Part shown: in pieces, positions 35,881 to 48,300 of the stretch
Position numbering within the stretch: the first letter of the stretch is position 1
How the letters are laid out: the number at the start of each line of letters is the position of its first letter
The notes under the pieces: model-generated
The model's input: the letters and a program-made list of their open reading frames with translations, nothing else
Databases searched by the model: none
What the model was told of the DNA's origin: nothing
NCBI GenBank assembly: GCA_028564675.1
Contig: JAOVVO010000163.1
Span: forward strand, 62,001 to 126,000
Reading direction: 5' to 3'
Length of the DNA stretch: 64,000 nucleotides
DNA from: Onchocerca lupi
Lineage: Eukaryota > Nematoda > Chromadorea > Rhabditida > Onchocercidae
Position numbers and translations under genes: made by a program

Positions 35881-37844
35881 TCTATAATATCCAAAAGATA
35901 TATTAGCACAAATTATATAAAAAGTATAAAATTAAAAGTTAGAACTATTTTCAATTTTCTACTCTTCGAATTCTGAATCAAAACTCTTCTTATAACTTTT
36001 TTTTCTAGCTTTCTATTATCTCATCCATCTCGATATTTCGTTTTCGTTCAAATCAGAAGTTTCGTTTTTTTTTCCTTTTTTTTTTTCAGACTAAAAGTTT
36101 CGAATTACAAAAACTTTCAAACTAGAAATTTCATTTATGGAACAAAAGTTTTTTCTATTACTCCCAATCGTTATTTTAAGTATTTCTGAGTAAAGTAATA
36201 ATATTCTTCGGGTGGATAAATGTAAAAATATCATTCTAAAACGCCTTGATAAGTGTTTCCTGAATTGGCAATCAGAAATTTCTTAAAATGTTTACTAGTA
36301 ATATTTAAATTTTGAAACGAGTGCTTTTTTTCTAATTTAAATTTTTCTATCGTAAATATATTTTTTAAAGTTAAAGAAAAAGTAAAGAAGTATGACTAAG
36401 AAAGCTTTGATTATCAAACGGAGTTTTGATATGATCAAAATCAATGTGATATATATAAACAATCTTAAATGAATTCTCAGGTCATCTTTTTTGAAATTTC
36501 AATTTATTCCTATTATCTCAAACTTACTAAAAAATCAATTAAAAAAAAAAAAAAAAAACTAAAAAAAAACTATAAAAAAACTAAAAAGAACAAAAAACAT
36601 CTTTTCAGTTTTTCTTTGCCTTCAAAATAATTAATTTTAAATTCATTATATTTCATAATTAACATTTAAAATTAATTACACAAAGTTTTCTTCCCAAACT
36701 TTTTCGAAAAAAGAAAATCCATGTCTCTTAAATTCATAACAAAAAAAATTCACTTTCCTATTTTTTCAATTTCCCTCGCTTTTAAAATAATTAAATTATA
36801 TTTTCTAGTTAATATTAAAAGAAGTATTATACTATCTATTCTACGCTAATTTCGTTTTCTATCTTACATTTTGTTGATAATATCTTTTATTGAAACAATC
36901 TGAGAAATTGGAAAAAATGAATAAATTAAAATTAGAAATACAATAATGTATTTTGAATTTGATTCAGAAAACATTTAATTGTTTAAAATTTGAAAAATGC
37001 TGAAAATTTAAAATTTAAAAAGCGTTGAAAAATATTCCCAATATTTTTGGAAATATTTTATTCAAATTATTACGATAACAAATCTTTGGCGCATTTATAT
37101 TATTCATTTGAGATAATACACTGGGATTTTTTAAAATTGGTGTTTTTAACTTTATTTTTTTACTTATTTATTCATGGAAATGGATAATTGGAAATTTTAT
37201 TACGGAAGAGAATATTTACTTCCTATTAGAAATAGTTAAATATATTTGAATTTATCAATAAATTAATAAAATTCTCATTTTTCAATTTTGAATCATTTTA
37301 GAATAATTTTTTTTGCAACATTCATTTCTCTAAATAGATGATGCAGTTCTGTGTAAAGTAGAGAAAGATAACGAAAATATTTCTCAAAAAGTTTTAGATA
37401 AATAAAGAAGATATCGCTGTTATCTGAATCATCAAGCGATTTATGGAAGTTTTGACGGATTAAACGGAAATTCACGTCATCAGAAACTGTCATTCTATCG
37501 GAAAAGATCTCATTTAACCATGTATTTAATCATTTTTGAAGTGATGTTATCATGCAATAATCAATAAAAGGAAAAGCTCTTTTAGAATAACGTCAATCTT
37601 GGGTCATCGTTGCAAAAAAAAAAAAAAGTTAATCAAAATGATTAAAAATAAAAATCAATAATGATTTATTTTTCCAATTTTCTAGTTCACTATTTGCTAT
37701 AACAATGGCTTGATAGAATTATTTGAATTGAAACTTATGGCCAAAGAATTTTTTTAGAGAAAGATGGGTCCTTTTATTCAAATCGATTGACAATTGTAAA
37801 AAATTTTTGCTCCTCAAGGATAACGGAACTATTTTTGGAGACAG

Positions 37845-37940
37845 GCACAAATACTCACAAAGCCATCGTGGCCTAGGACATACATGCAATGCGTATTGTA
37901 AATGTGTCCTAGGCTCTGATGACTTTGTGTGTGTATGTGT
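37845..37940 (+). ncRNA. Candidate pre-miRNA-like hairpin
   Basis: Arms 37845-37890 and 37895-37940 pair position by position around a 4-base loop (37891-37894). There are 40 base pairs out of 46, with six mismatches and no bulge. The core is GCCTAGGACA (37871-37880) paired perfectly with TGTCCTAGGC (37905-37914). Six of the pairs are G·U on the plus strand and would be mismatches on the minus strand, which favours a plus-strand RNA. The size fits a microRNA precursor, although the loop is small; a transposon-derived inverted repeat is the main alternative. I do not recognise the mature sequence. Confidence 0.4.
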
Positions 37941-38073
37941 ATATGTGCGTATGTGTGTGTGAGATGGAAATTGAAAAAAAAAAACAGCCAAGAAAAAATA
38001 TTGAATGATAAATAAGCTTGTAGGCACTAATGGGCTTGTATGTATATTTATAAAACTGGGCTATTTTACGATT

Positions 38074-38088
38074 GTTGACCCTAGTAAC
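38074..38088 (+). promoter_or_regulatory. X-box-like motif (RFX/DAF-19) upstream of rootletin
   Basis: GTTGAC-CCT-AGTAAC is an imperfect inverted repeat close to the ciliary X-box (GTTNCC-AT-RGNAAC), with a 3-base spacer. It lies 1.24 kb before the start codon, farther than usual, unless a 5' UTR exon or outron lies between. Confidence 0.25.
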
Positions 38089-39248
38089 CAAAGTTTCTAA
38101 GAGCAAAGTTCTTTAAATCACTGAATAATTTTGCGAAGTATTTGTTTATTTTATAACGCTTATTATTTATTGATATTTATCCATGGCCTCTGAAGAAAAA
38201 GGTCTACTTTGCTAGCAGAGCCTAGTTTTAGACTGAATAATGAAAAAAAAAACGTTTTTTGTCCAAAATTTTGCGTTAAGTGGAAATCAAATAAAAACTG
38301 TCGCGAATACCAGAATAATTTGAATACTTGTAATCCGAATCGTTCAAAATTCTAAGATAAATTTATTTAAATCCAACTTAAGGCAAAATTAGAAAGACAT
38401 ACCCATTTTTTATGATGGTTATTGAATTACTCGTTTTGGATTACGATGATTTAATGGACTAACAAAATATTTCGACGTATCATTTCACGAAAATTTGCCG
38501 ATCTTGATCTTTTTCCGGAAAAAAATTATAGCTCTTATTGATTTCCGTATATTTGTCAGGAATCATTTCATGAAAAAACATTCAAAAACAAAATAGCTAA
38601 ACCCGTAAATACCGCAACATTGGCCTTTTCTATTATTCGTTGGTAATTTGTGAAAATTTACGTTATTCCTAACAAGCGATAGTAATTTATTGAAAAATAA
38701 TTCTAATCCTAGGTGGTTACGTGGACGTGCATGAACGTGAGCACGTTATATAGTACACTGAAGTTACGTTTACGTAAATATATATACAATCTTTCAGGGT
38801 GACATACATATAAAAATTTGTAATATTAACGGATAAATATGAACTCATGTATAAATTGTAAAAACTAACTTAAATCTACTACATCTTGGGTGGGTAATTG
38901 GTTCATTAAAGTTTCAGCTAAATTCAATGAGATTTTTCAGAAGTTCCACAAACATTGGATAAATCTAGAATTGATACCATCGGATGGGTAAAGATCTTGA
39001 ATTAGACTAAATTGAATAGGAATAAATTGAATTAAATTGAAAGTTGAATTCAAGTTATATTGCTGTTAATAGAATGATGATAAATGATAAACGATGATAA
39101 AATGATGATAAACGATGATTATTTCTGATAAGATTAGCGAAATATTTGCTCTATTTGAATGCTAAATTATATGCATGCATTATTCCGAAGCTTTTGTTAT
39201 TTGTTTTTAACAATACAATGATTTTTGTGCACTAAAAGTGAATACATA

Positions 39249-39254
39249 TTTCAG
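39249..39254 (+). promoter_or_regulatory. TTTCAG acceptor before the rootletin start
   Basis: A perfect TTTCAG lies 77 bases upstream of ATG 39332 with no coding frame before it. It could accept a spliced leader or a 5' UTR exon. Confidence 0.3.
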
Positions 39255-39331
39255 TTATTTGAAGGACGATAAATAAGAAAAAAAAAGTTCGAATTGTTGC
39301 GATCAGAAAATATGGAAAGAAATGGATCACA

Positions 39332-42300
39332 ATGAGTGAACAAAATAACGAGGAAATTGAGGATGCCGAAACTAACAACTTGTATGAAATGTTAGTTTCA
39401 TTTCTTCAAACATTTTGTCTTTTATCAATCATTCAGGGAATTCCAGAATTTCTGTCAAGATTAAAATAATAGACAAATAATTATATTTATCTATCATTTC
39501 TGAAGATGATTAGATGCAAGTAATGTTAATTAGTCAATAATTAAAGCAGTTAATTAACATATTCAACATTAGTTTTTCAGAATTATCTTAAGGAGTTTAT
39601 TTGTTTGTTGGGCGTAAGTTTTTCTTACAAAAGATTTTAGTTGTTGAATTCTTTTTCGTTTGATCTTTTTCTCCTAATTTCAATCAGTTTGAATTGTGTG
39701 ATACTAGCCGGTTAATACAGTAATATCTTCTGTTATCTGAGGCCTCAGAGAAGATCTCTTAGAAATGGATGATGTTTGTTTGAATTGGAAATGAACATTT
39801 GGTATTTATTTGATAAATTTTGCGGTTTTTTTGCCTCCAGTTAGCTTCTTCACGCTATATGTAGCTATCGCATAATTTCATTTACTCCTCTTATAATTTT
39901 TCATTTACCCCCCTTATAATTATTTATTTTTTGTTTATTTACTCACTCAGTTGCATGCGATTCTCTGATTTTATCTGCTTCTTGCAGAACAGAAACTGAG
40001 TCTTGCGAAGTTGTTAATGTCAGCCAAATTTGTTTGTAACATTATTCAGCACTTTCAGTCATTAATAGCTTGACTGTCTCTTGCTCGAAAATATTTCCGA
40101 AAATTTTTTGTAGTTAAGTCGATGTTGAGAATGATAAAATAACGAGGTTTTAGAAAAAAAAAAATCTTTTTTTTTTTTTTTTTTTTTAGTTTAAGGAAAA
40201 TTTTGCGATCTTTCTTTTAGAGCAAAGAGAAAACAATTGTTTCCAAAAAGGGCTTTTTAAAAATTCAGTTCTGCATGAAATATTAAGTATCAAAGAAAGA
40301 CATATACTTTGAAAGGAACATAATCATGATTTTCACTGAAAAGAGTTTAGACTTAATCTTTAAAGATTCAGTTAAGCATGAAATATATGTTAATGTTGTA
40401 AAAAAAGTTATATTTTCTTTGAATGGACATTATCATGGTTTTCACTGAAAAAAATTACACTTTCAGACACACTAATTTCAGGAATTTTCGTGCAAAGTAA
40501 TCAGTTTGCAAAAACTTTATTAAGGAATCAGTCTGAGAAAATTTTCCTGCAGATTTGTTAACAACTTGATTCTTTTTGATAATCTTTAGAGTCATTATCC
40601 ATCCCATATCTAAAAAATAACAAATTACGAAATTAATTTGGAAAATTTTCGCTAATCGAAAATTGATATTTAAAACAATCCGGATACTTTTCTTTCGATT
40701 TGCAGTGAAAAATACATTTTTCAGCCATAATGTTTGTTTTCTTTATAACGAAGTGAAAATAAGAAATATTGGAAATACAGCAAAAATATCTTTTTTTTTT
40801 TTGCTATTGCTAATTTTTCTCTTACATTTGCCAAATTGAATAAAATATATAACATAATTGAATAAGATATAGAATATTGGCATCTTCTAACTTATACTTA
40901 TTCTGAATGAATGAATGAATGAATGAACGGATTTTGGTAAAAGGTTATCTTTTCTATACTGAAATGAAAAATAAGATATACTGAAAAAAATGGCAAAAAT
41001 ATTCTGCTAAACTCTAAGTTCTCATTTGTCATAAGTACAAATTAGAAAGAAATTTATTAATATTTAACTACAAGCATGCTTTGTCACATTGAATAATGCT
41101 TACATTTTTCTAAATTTTCTTACTTAATGTTTATTATTAAATTCATCTCAACTAATCATGTCATAGCGAAAATGGCAGTGTTTGACGGAATTTGATAAAA
41201 AAGAGGAAAGGATAACTGGAAATTGAAAATAAGGCAAAAACACCACATACTGATTATCAAAAACTCGAAAGGTATGAATGATCTATATCAGTAAGTAGAT
41301 TAAGCAGGTAATAGTAAGTAGATCAGTAAGTAATAAATAGTAGTAGTCAGTAAGTAGATTCAATATGCTGGATGGTTTCACAATTGGTATTATAAGCTTA
41401 TTTAAGGGGATAGTATCAGTGCTAGAATTAGTGATGAATTATCACAAAATAAGTGATAAAATTATTTCTTTGCATTGATTGATAATAAATCTTAATTCCT
41501 TATTCATACAAAATATCTTGACCTTTTTTTCATATATTTTTACCGTATACCTTTATTATTATTACGATATTCTTAAAGTTATTGTAAATTATGTAAGAAT
41601 ATATTTCCAGAAGAAAAATTTCCCAAACAATTGTTCGCTACAAAACAAATTCAAAAATGGATCATATTTAAAAGATTGAAAAATAAGAGCAATTTCTTAC
41701 TATTTTTACATTAACTGATATTCCATCTATTATTATTACTCTAAAAACTAATATCGCTCTAAAAAGTTGGCATTGCTGTACTTTTTCTTATCTATAAACT
41801 TTACAAAAATGTTTATGTTTGTAATTTGTTTGGTTATGGATAAAATATAATTTATATCCTTTATCCTTGACACTTATTATTTTATAAGTAATTCTGCATA
41901 ACTGATACTGTTAAGAATTTATCTTCTGTTGAGTTAAACATATTTTAATTGAATATCAACAAACATTTTTAGTTATTTGCTACTTAATAAATAAAAAAAT
42001 TGATTAGCAAAAGCATTAAAAGTCGATCTTTGCATCGCAACTAGAAATTGGAATTTTCAATCGATAAATGGTATTTATTGAAATGAGTATTTAATCAAAG
42101 AATAATGAGTAGAAATATATGAATAATCATATAAGGGGTGAAAACAAGCGATTAGAATAAATAGCGATATCAGTAAGACTAAATAACTTTATTTTTTTGT
42201 GTTTTTTTATTATTCATTTATTTTATCAAATCATGTCATATAGCTAGAATAACTAGTAAGGAATGCTCATATCAAATGAAAAAATGAATATTTAAGTGGG

Positions 42301-45300
42301 AATTACTGAATTATTGATTACTGATTGATGAAATAAGAATGAATGAATAAGTTAAAACGCTAGCTGAATGTTACAACTGTATTCATTCATTTTCACTTCA
42401 TTAACTGTTTAATTATTCTAGTATTAAGTCTTTACTGTTAATTGTTTGTCTGAAGATTTTTGAATCGAATAAGATAAGATAAAACTTAAAAAAGAAAAAA
42501 ATTTTAAATTTAGCATAGATATTTTGGAAATACAAATTCTCTTGAATAATGCTTAATTTCAACTATAAATCTCTCTTTACTTTCCCGTGATTCAATTTCT
42601 AATTCCCATTTTAATGGGATAATATTTTGTTGTTGCTATAGCAGCCAATATATCTTCAGGAACAAACACTTTAGGATAAATTACAAGATATGACAGATTA
42701 GTTCATGATGTTCACATCCATAAGTTTAAATCATAATAAAATTGGTCATATAAAGAAAGAAATAAATTGGATTTTCTCAAGGATTTTTCTATTAAAATTG
42801 CTTGGTTCGGATAAAATTATAAAAAATTTTCCGAGAAAAAAATATTTTCATAAATTGTTGAGAGCCACTTTTTCCGTAGGTTTTTTTTTTTCAAATGAGT
42901 AATTAGCAGATTTAAATACTTGATTGTATCATGAGAAGCTTCCGTGATTTTTAAAAGTTCAATCAAATAAAAAGATTTCAAAATTTAAAAAGGACTAGCA
43001 GTTTCAGGATTTTTTAGAAGTAGACCAAATTTTCAATGGATTCTTAATTTAAAAAAAAAAAATTTTCGAAAATATAAACTAATGTTTCGTCTTTATTTCA
43101 AAACATACTCTATAATGTGTATTTTCAGTGACGAAACAATTTTGAGTGATTTTATTATGCATTCCGATGAAACACTGCCATCAACTTCTGTAACTCGTAA
43201 TGGTTTGTTGAATGAAATTCTTTTTTGATAAACTTATGTCGTATATCTCATATAAAACTAGGTTGAATTATTTTTTATATAGAGAAGTTATAAATGAAAA
43301 TGTTTTTTCTTAAGAAACTTTTGTTTAGTACGATCTTCAACCGATGTTGTTTTTGTGCCTTCTGACTTGAGCAATTATCGGAATAGGATTGATGCAAGTG
43401 TTGATGAACAGCGGAAGTATCGTCAAGTTTTGGCAAGTTTGAGCAATAAGGTAATTGAATACTAATTATACTAGATATTAGACCGATTATATATCATTTA
43501 TTATAAATCAAGACTTCTACGTTGTTTTACGCATTATACTGCTTGTTTTTAATTTTGGCTATGTATAATTACATTATCTGATTATTCCAACTGTAAAAGA
43601 ACGCGAAAAATTTTTTTAAAGACCAAAATGAGAAACTAAGGATATTTTATCTTGCTTTATATTAGATATATTGTTTTGTTGATTGTTTTTAAATTTTTGA
43701 AAAATTTGAAATTTTGCAGGTTATGAAATATCGAGAACGTACCGCGAAATCGGTAGCTGAAATTAATGCTTCTTGTGTCGATGCTGCCGGTGATGTTGTC
43801 CAGGTCGTTTCACGGTAGGTGGTTCTGTTTGCTATATGGATTTTTATTCTTTGAAGAAGTTCGAAACAGGATTTTATACTGATAAGATTCATACGGAAGG
43901 ACCTTAACTATATAACTACCCGATTTAAGCTCCGGAAAATAATTTCCTTACATTTCATGTCTTATCATCCGGTTTGTTGCACTTTTAAATATAGTTATCA
44001 CACAGAAATTTATTACGAAGAAATTATTTAAATTATCGTTACTACAAAACCGGGAATATTTTTCGAAATTTGTATTGGTATGTAGTTGGACTAATTTTTT
44101 TTTAATTTTTATAATTTTAAGTTCATCCGAAATATTGCGTGTTGGACCTGATGGATTAAGCGCAAATCCGTTGTTGCCTTCCTCTTTCATTGATACCGGT
44201 TTGAAAACGGAATTGCACGATAGCTCCACTGATATAATCATTCAACAGTTACGTAATGAACAAATAAGGTTCGAAATTAATTTTTGTATGTTTTATTATA
44301 CATTTTGTCGATATACTGATTATCAACTTTTCTGGTTCGAAATAGTTTTGTGTATGAAAAAAACATTAATATGTCGTAGATGTTTGAGTTATTTCTATAT
44401 ATAGAAAAGTAATGGATCAAAATTTTACTTCTTATTAAGCTATCACATTAGGGTAAAATCAGTTTATACTTTTTGTTGTTATAGATGATATACTGATTAT
44501 ATGTGTATATGATTTGGAAAACAAACAATTCCATCAACTTTTTTATGTATTTTTTAATGAAATATTTATTGGAGAAGGAATAATATTTCAGGAATGATAG
44601 CTTGGAAGATCTAAATGATATATATCGGGAACAAGCAGAAGTTATTATGCGTATGAATCAAAATTTGAAAGATGAACTGTTAAAAACCCAAAAAGAATTG
44701 ATGAAAATAACACATGAAAGAGAAATGGAACGATGCTTATTACGACAAAACGATGAAGTAAATATTAACGTGTCAAATTAATCAATTGAAATTTTTATTT
44801 CCAAATTTAAAGTCAAAATTTGGACTCTCAAATTTATACTTGGTTTAGTGCAGCTATCTTACAACTCCAATATTTGATAAAAAAGGTTAACTGATAGTAA
44901 TTTTCTATCCTTTTTTTCAATCTCATTATTACCATTTGATGAGCATTTTGTGGATTATACTCCGAGGATTAATTTTTCTTAAGTACGAATAGAATGTTCA
45001 ACGAAAAATTGCTGTTTAAAAATTAAAAAACTTTGTCTCCATTTTTGAATTTCTTTATTTTCACAGAAAAAGAAACGCACAGCGGATGCTCAGTGCCAAC
45101 ATATGCTCGAATTATGGGTAGCTTTCAACAAACTTCGACGACAGGTTGGTAGCTAATTTTTCAATATTACCATATTAGAACGGTGCGAATTTGAATATAT
45201 TTTAATCAGCATTTTCATTTAGTAGTATCTAGCAGTGATTGATAAAAACGAATGAAATGATTCAAATCTTTAAATTTAATACTGGAAAATCCAATTTCAG

Positions 45301-48300
45301 CTTGTTATATTTAGAGACAAAATTCCAAAGCTTCATTTTCATCAATAAGAGTTTTTTTTTTAATGCAGTTAAAATATCATGGATGTAACATCCATGGTAG
45401 TTCTTAATGAGTCTTAAAGTATGAATGGAGATAAATATAAACCATAATTTTTGTTTTAATTTGCCTAGCTTTTCTAGTCACTTTGGAAGTTTATATTGAA
45501 TTAACGATAAAACGTTACTTATCACTGTTTATCATGTGATTTCATTTTGAACAAATTAATCTCCATGTTTTGGTTCATATAGTTTCGAAATTGGAAGCGA
45601 CAAAATTATTCAATAATTAAATTTGATCAAATTTGATAGTTGCCAGCATATCTGGTGTATTTCTTTATTTTTTTTTATTTTTTGGCAAGGCAATGCTAGT
45701 TGAATGTTTCTATTTTTAAAAAGAAATTTATGATGTCAACCATTTAGCTGTTTAGTTTTATTTATTCACTGGTAAAGTTATCGGTATAATTAGTTATTAG
45801 TAAGTAGTTTGTCATTGTTAATGGTTCTATGTGAATTATTTATAGTTATTAATTACTAATCAACACATTGTTGTAAAATTTTTTAAAGTAACAACAAAAC
45901 TGAAATATAGAAATTGTAATTTCGGATATTGAGATGCAGGAGAATTACATTTGTGTGTTGAATTAATTTTTTTTATTAGTTGGAAATATTGAATAGCGCC
46001 AAAAAGTACCATTATTATCGAATATATTGGATAATAATAAAAATAATTATAGATTTATATAAATATCGAAAAAAACATAAAAAGAGATTGCAAAATGATA
46101 TAAAACACAAGCGTGACTGATTTTATTAAACTTCTTTTTTATAGGTAAGAGATTTGAGAACGGAAACTGAAAATGATTTGGATCGACAACGAACCGAATT
46201 TGTACGTTGTGCAAATAATATGGAAGCAGTTATTCGTCAAGCTGAAATGAAGGTACTAATTATTAGTTCTTTCTATCGGTATCTAATTAGACTACTGTCT
46301 TGCGTTAATTGAATTTAGCACTAAACATTCTCAATATGCAATTTTTCTTCAATAAGTTAAGATAAATTTTTGGAAGAATTGAAGGAGGTATCATTCAAAA
46401 CATAAGGAGACATTTGGAAGTAAAAATGAAATTGAGAAAAGCATCTGAAATTGAAAGAATATCTTAATTCAATAAAGATCATATGCGGATAAGTAATAAG
46501 ATAGTTGAGATCAAATGCTGATGGCTGATAGAATTAAGAAAAGTATTCAAGCAGATTGATAACAGAAATGGATTTGATGGTGTGGAAATTGTTTATATCA
46601 TGTCTTTGCACATGACTGTCACTAATAATATATGTATTTGACATTGCTATTCAATAGATCTTCTACAGAAATGAATGATTTGAGTAAAAAATATTATCAA
46701 TTGTAAAATTTTAGTAGATAATGAGTAGTACATTTAATTTTTTTTGTAATTTTGTCGTTGAATTCATCTAATTTTGAATATTACTGAATTTTGTTGAGAA
46801 CTAGAAACTAAAAAATTTTGAACTTTATTTCATTTTTAAATATCAGTAAATTAGTGTGCTTGTAGAATATGCTACAAATAATAAACAGAGTTGCAGAGTC
46901 ACAATACATTACAAAGTTCTGTTGGATTAAATTTTATTTATTCAGCGGAAACATGCTGCACTGCAAGAAATAAAGAGTGAAGATGCGATGAATGATTTGT
47001 TGAAAAAATATGAAGATGTAGCTGTTCGCAATATTAAGGTCTTAATTTTTCACACAATAGTACTTATGGTAATCATATGGAGAATATTCATTGATAACTA
47101 CTGTTTATTCTACTACGACTGTTCTGTTGAATCTGCCTTTTACGAGTAAATCGAAATAGTTCAAGGGTAGACATTGTGAGTTACTTAATCTACTATTGAT
47201 ATATCATATTAAATAATTCTGTACTTCTGATGATTCGACAAAATACATGTTAAATTATTTTCTTTTCTAGTTGGAGCATGAACTGAATGATTCCAATCGT
47301 CGAGTTGCTTCCATGGAAGATATCGTTAAGAAAGGCAATGAAGAACGTGATGCTCTAAAGGATTCATTGAAAAAAATTCATTTGATTCCGGAATTGGATG
47401 AAATACGTGGTCGGCGAAGTCGTTCTATTAGTCCAGGTTAGTATTATGAACTTTTTAGTTTTTTTTATGAATTTTTATAAGCATTATTTTTTGTAGTATA
47501 AAATGGCAATGATTGAGAGATACTGAAGTATGGCTTAATATATTTAAGAGAAACTTGAAACAAAGCAAAAGATTTTGTAGAATTTGAATAAAACTAATCG
47601 CTTCCAATTGGATCAATATGATCAGAATCAGTTACATTCACTTCTTTCATAAAAACTCATAGCGTCAAAATAAAGCAATTTTATTCTATTCATTTGCTGC
47701 CTATTCCATATTCATAAGGAACTTGAGATGTAAGAAAGGAATTCTAGTTTGCTCGAAGTTTCAGCGAAATTTCTCTCATCATGCTTCAGTGTCATATAAC
47801 CAATGCCACTTTTATACCTCGATGAAGTATCTGAGACAAGTTTTGGAAAATACGGAAATCATTAGCAAATGAAAATTATACAGTGGTAAGAGAATAGTAT
47901 AATACCATAACTGATTTACTATCTTCATTGTTGCTGTTTGAAAGGAAAAATTATTTTTCCAGATGATTTCTTAGTTTATTTCAATACGATTCGTTTGGTG
48001 CGTGCAGCGCTGCAAGAAAAAAGTAACGAAATTAAAGATTATAAAAGAAAATGTAGCGAATATCAGGACAAACTATCTGAATGTGAAAATCGATTAACCC
48101 GCATGGAAGAATCACGGAGAAAGAATGATGAAGAATTCGTAGATCTCAAAAAAGAGAATGATAAAATGTTAGTTTGATGTTTCATTAGAAGGACATTCGA
48201 TAAAAGTTTTCTTGATCCGGAGTTTCTTTGAATGAATGAAAATTATGTTGAAAGGGAATGCTTTTATAGAATTTTGACTGAATTTAATATGAGAGCTTTA

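Larger units (their letters stand above)
33541..39331. other. Intergenic spacer upstream of the rootletin gene
   Basis: No supported exon was found. It contains a 36-base T run (33844-33879), a ~33-bp repeat (33945-34060), a small perfect-type hairpin (34847-34877), a foldback element (35170-35512), a ~90-bp repeat (35625-35880), a long hairpin (37845-37940) and an X-box-like motif (38074-38088). The rootletin promoter should lie in the last part. Confidence 0.5.
39332..47436 (+). other. che-10: che-10 exons 1-10
   Basis: Exons: 39332-39390, 43129-43202, 43329-43450, 43720-43814, 44122-44268, 44592-44757, 45067-45144, 46145-46252, 46946-47038, 47271-47436. They encode residues 1 to about 369: an acidic head, then a non-helical stretch (GPDGLSANPLLPSSFIDTG in exon 5), then coiled coil from exon 6. 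Exon 10 ends in the SRSISP break. Exon 1 is 59 nt and ends AT|GTTAGT; its phase-2 end meets exon 2 exactly. Confidence 0.82.

Noticed and set aside
37719..38106. Minus-strand frames with THTH repeats
   Set aside because: Come from the GT-rich microsatellite and the hairpin; no exon structure.
43948..44241. 97-codon minus-strand frame
   Set aside because: Shadow of che-10 exon 5.
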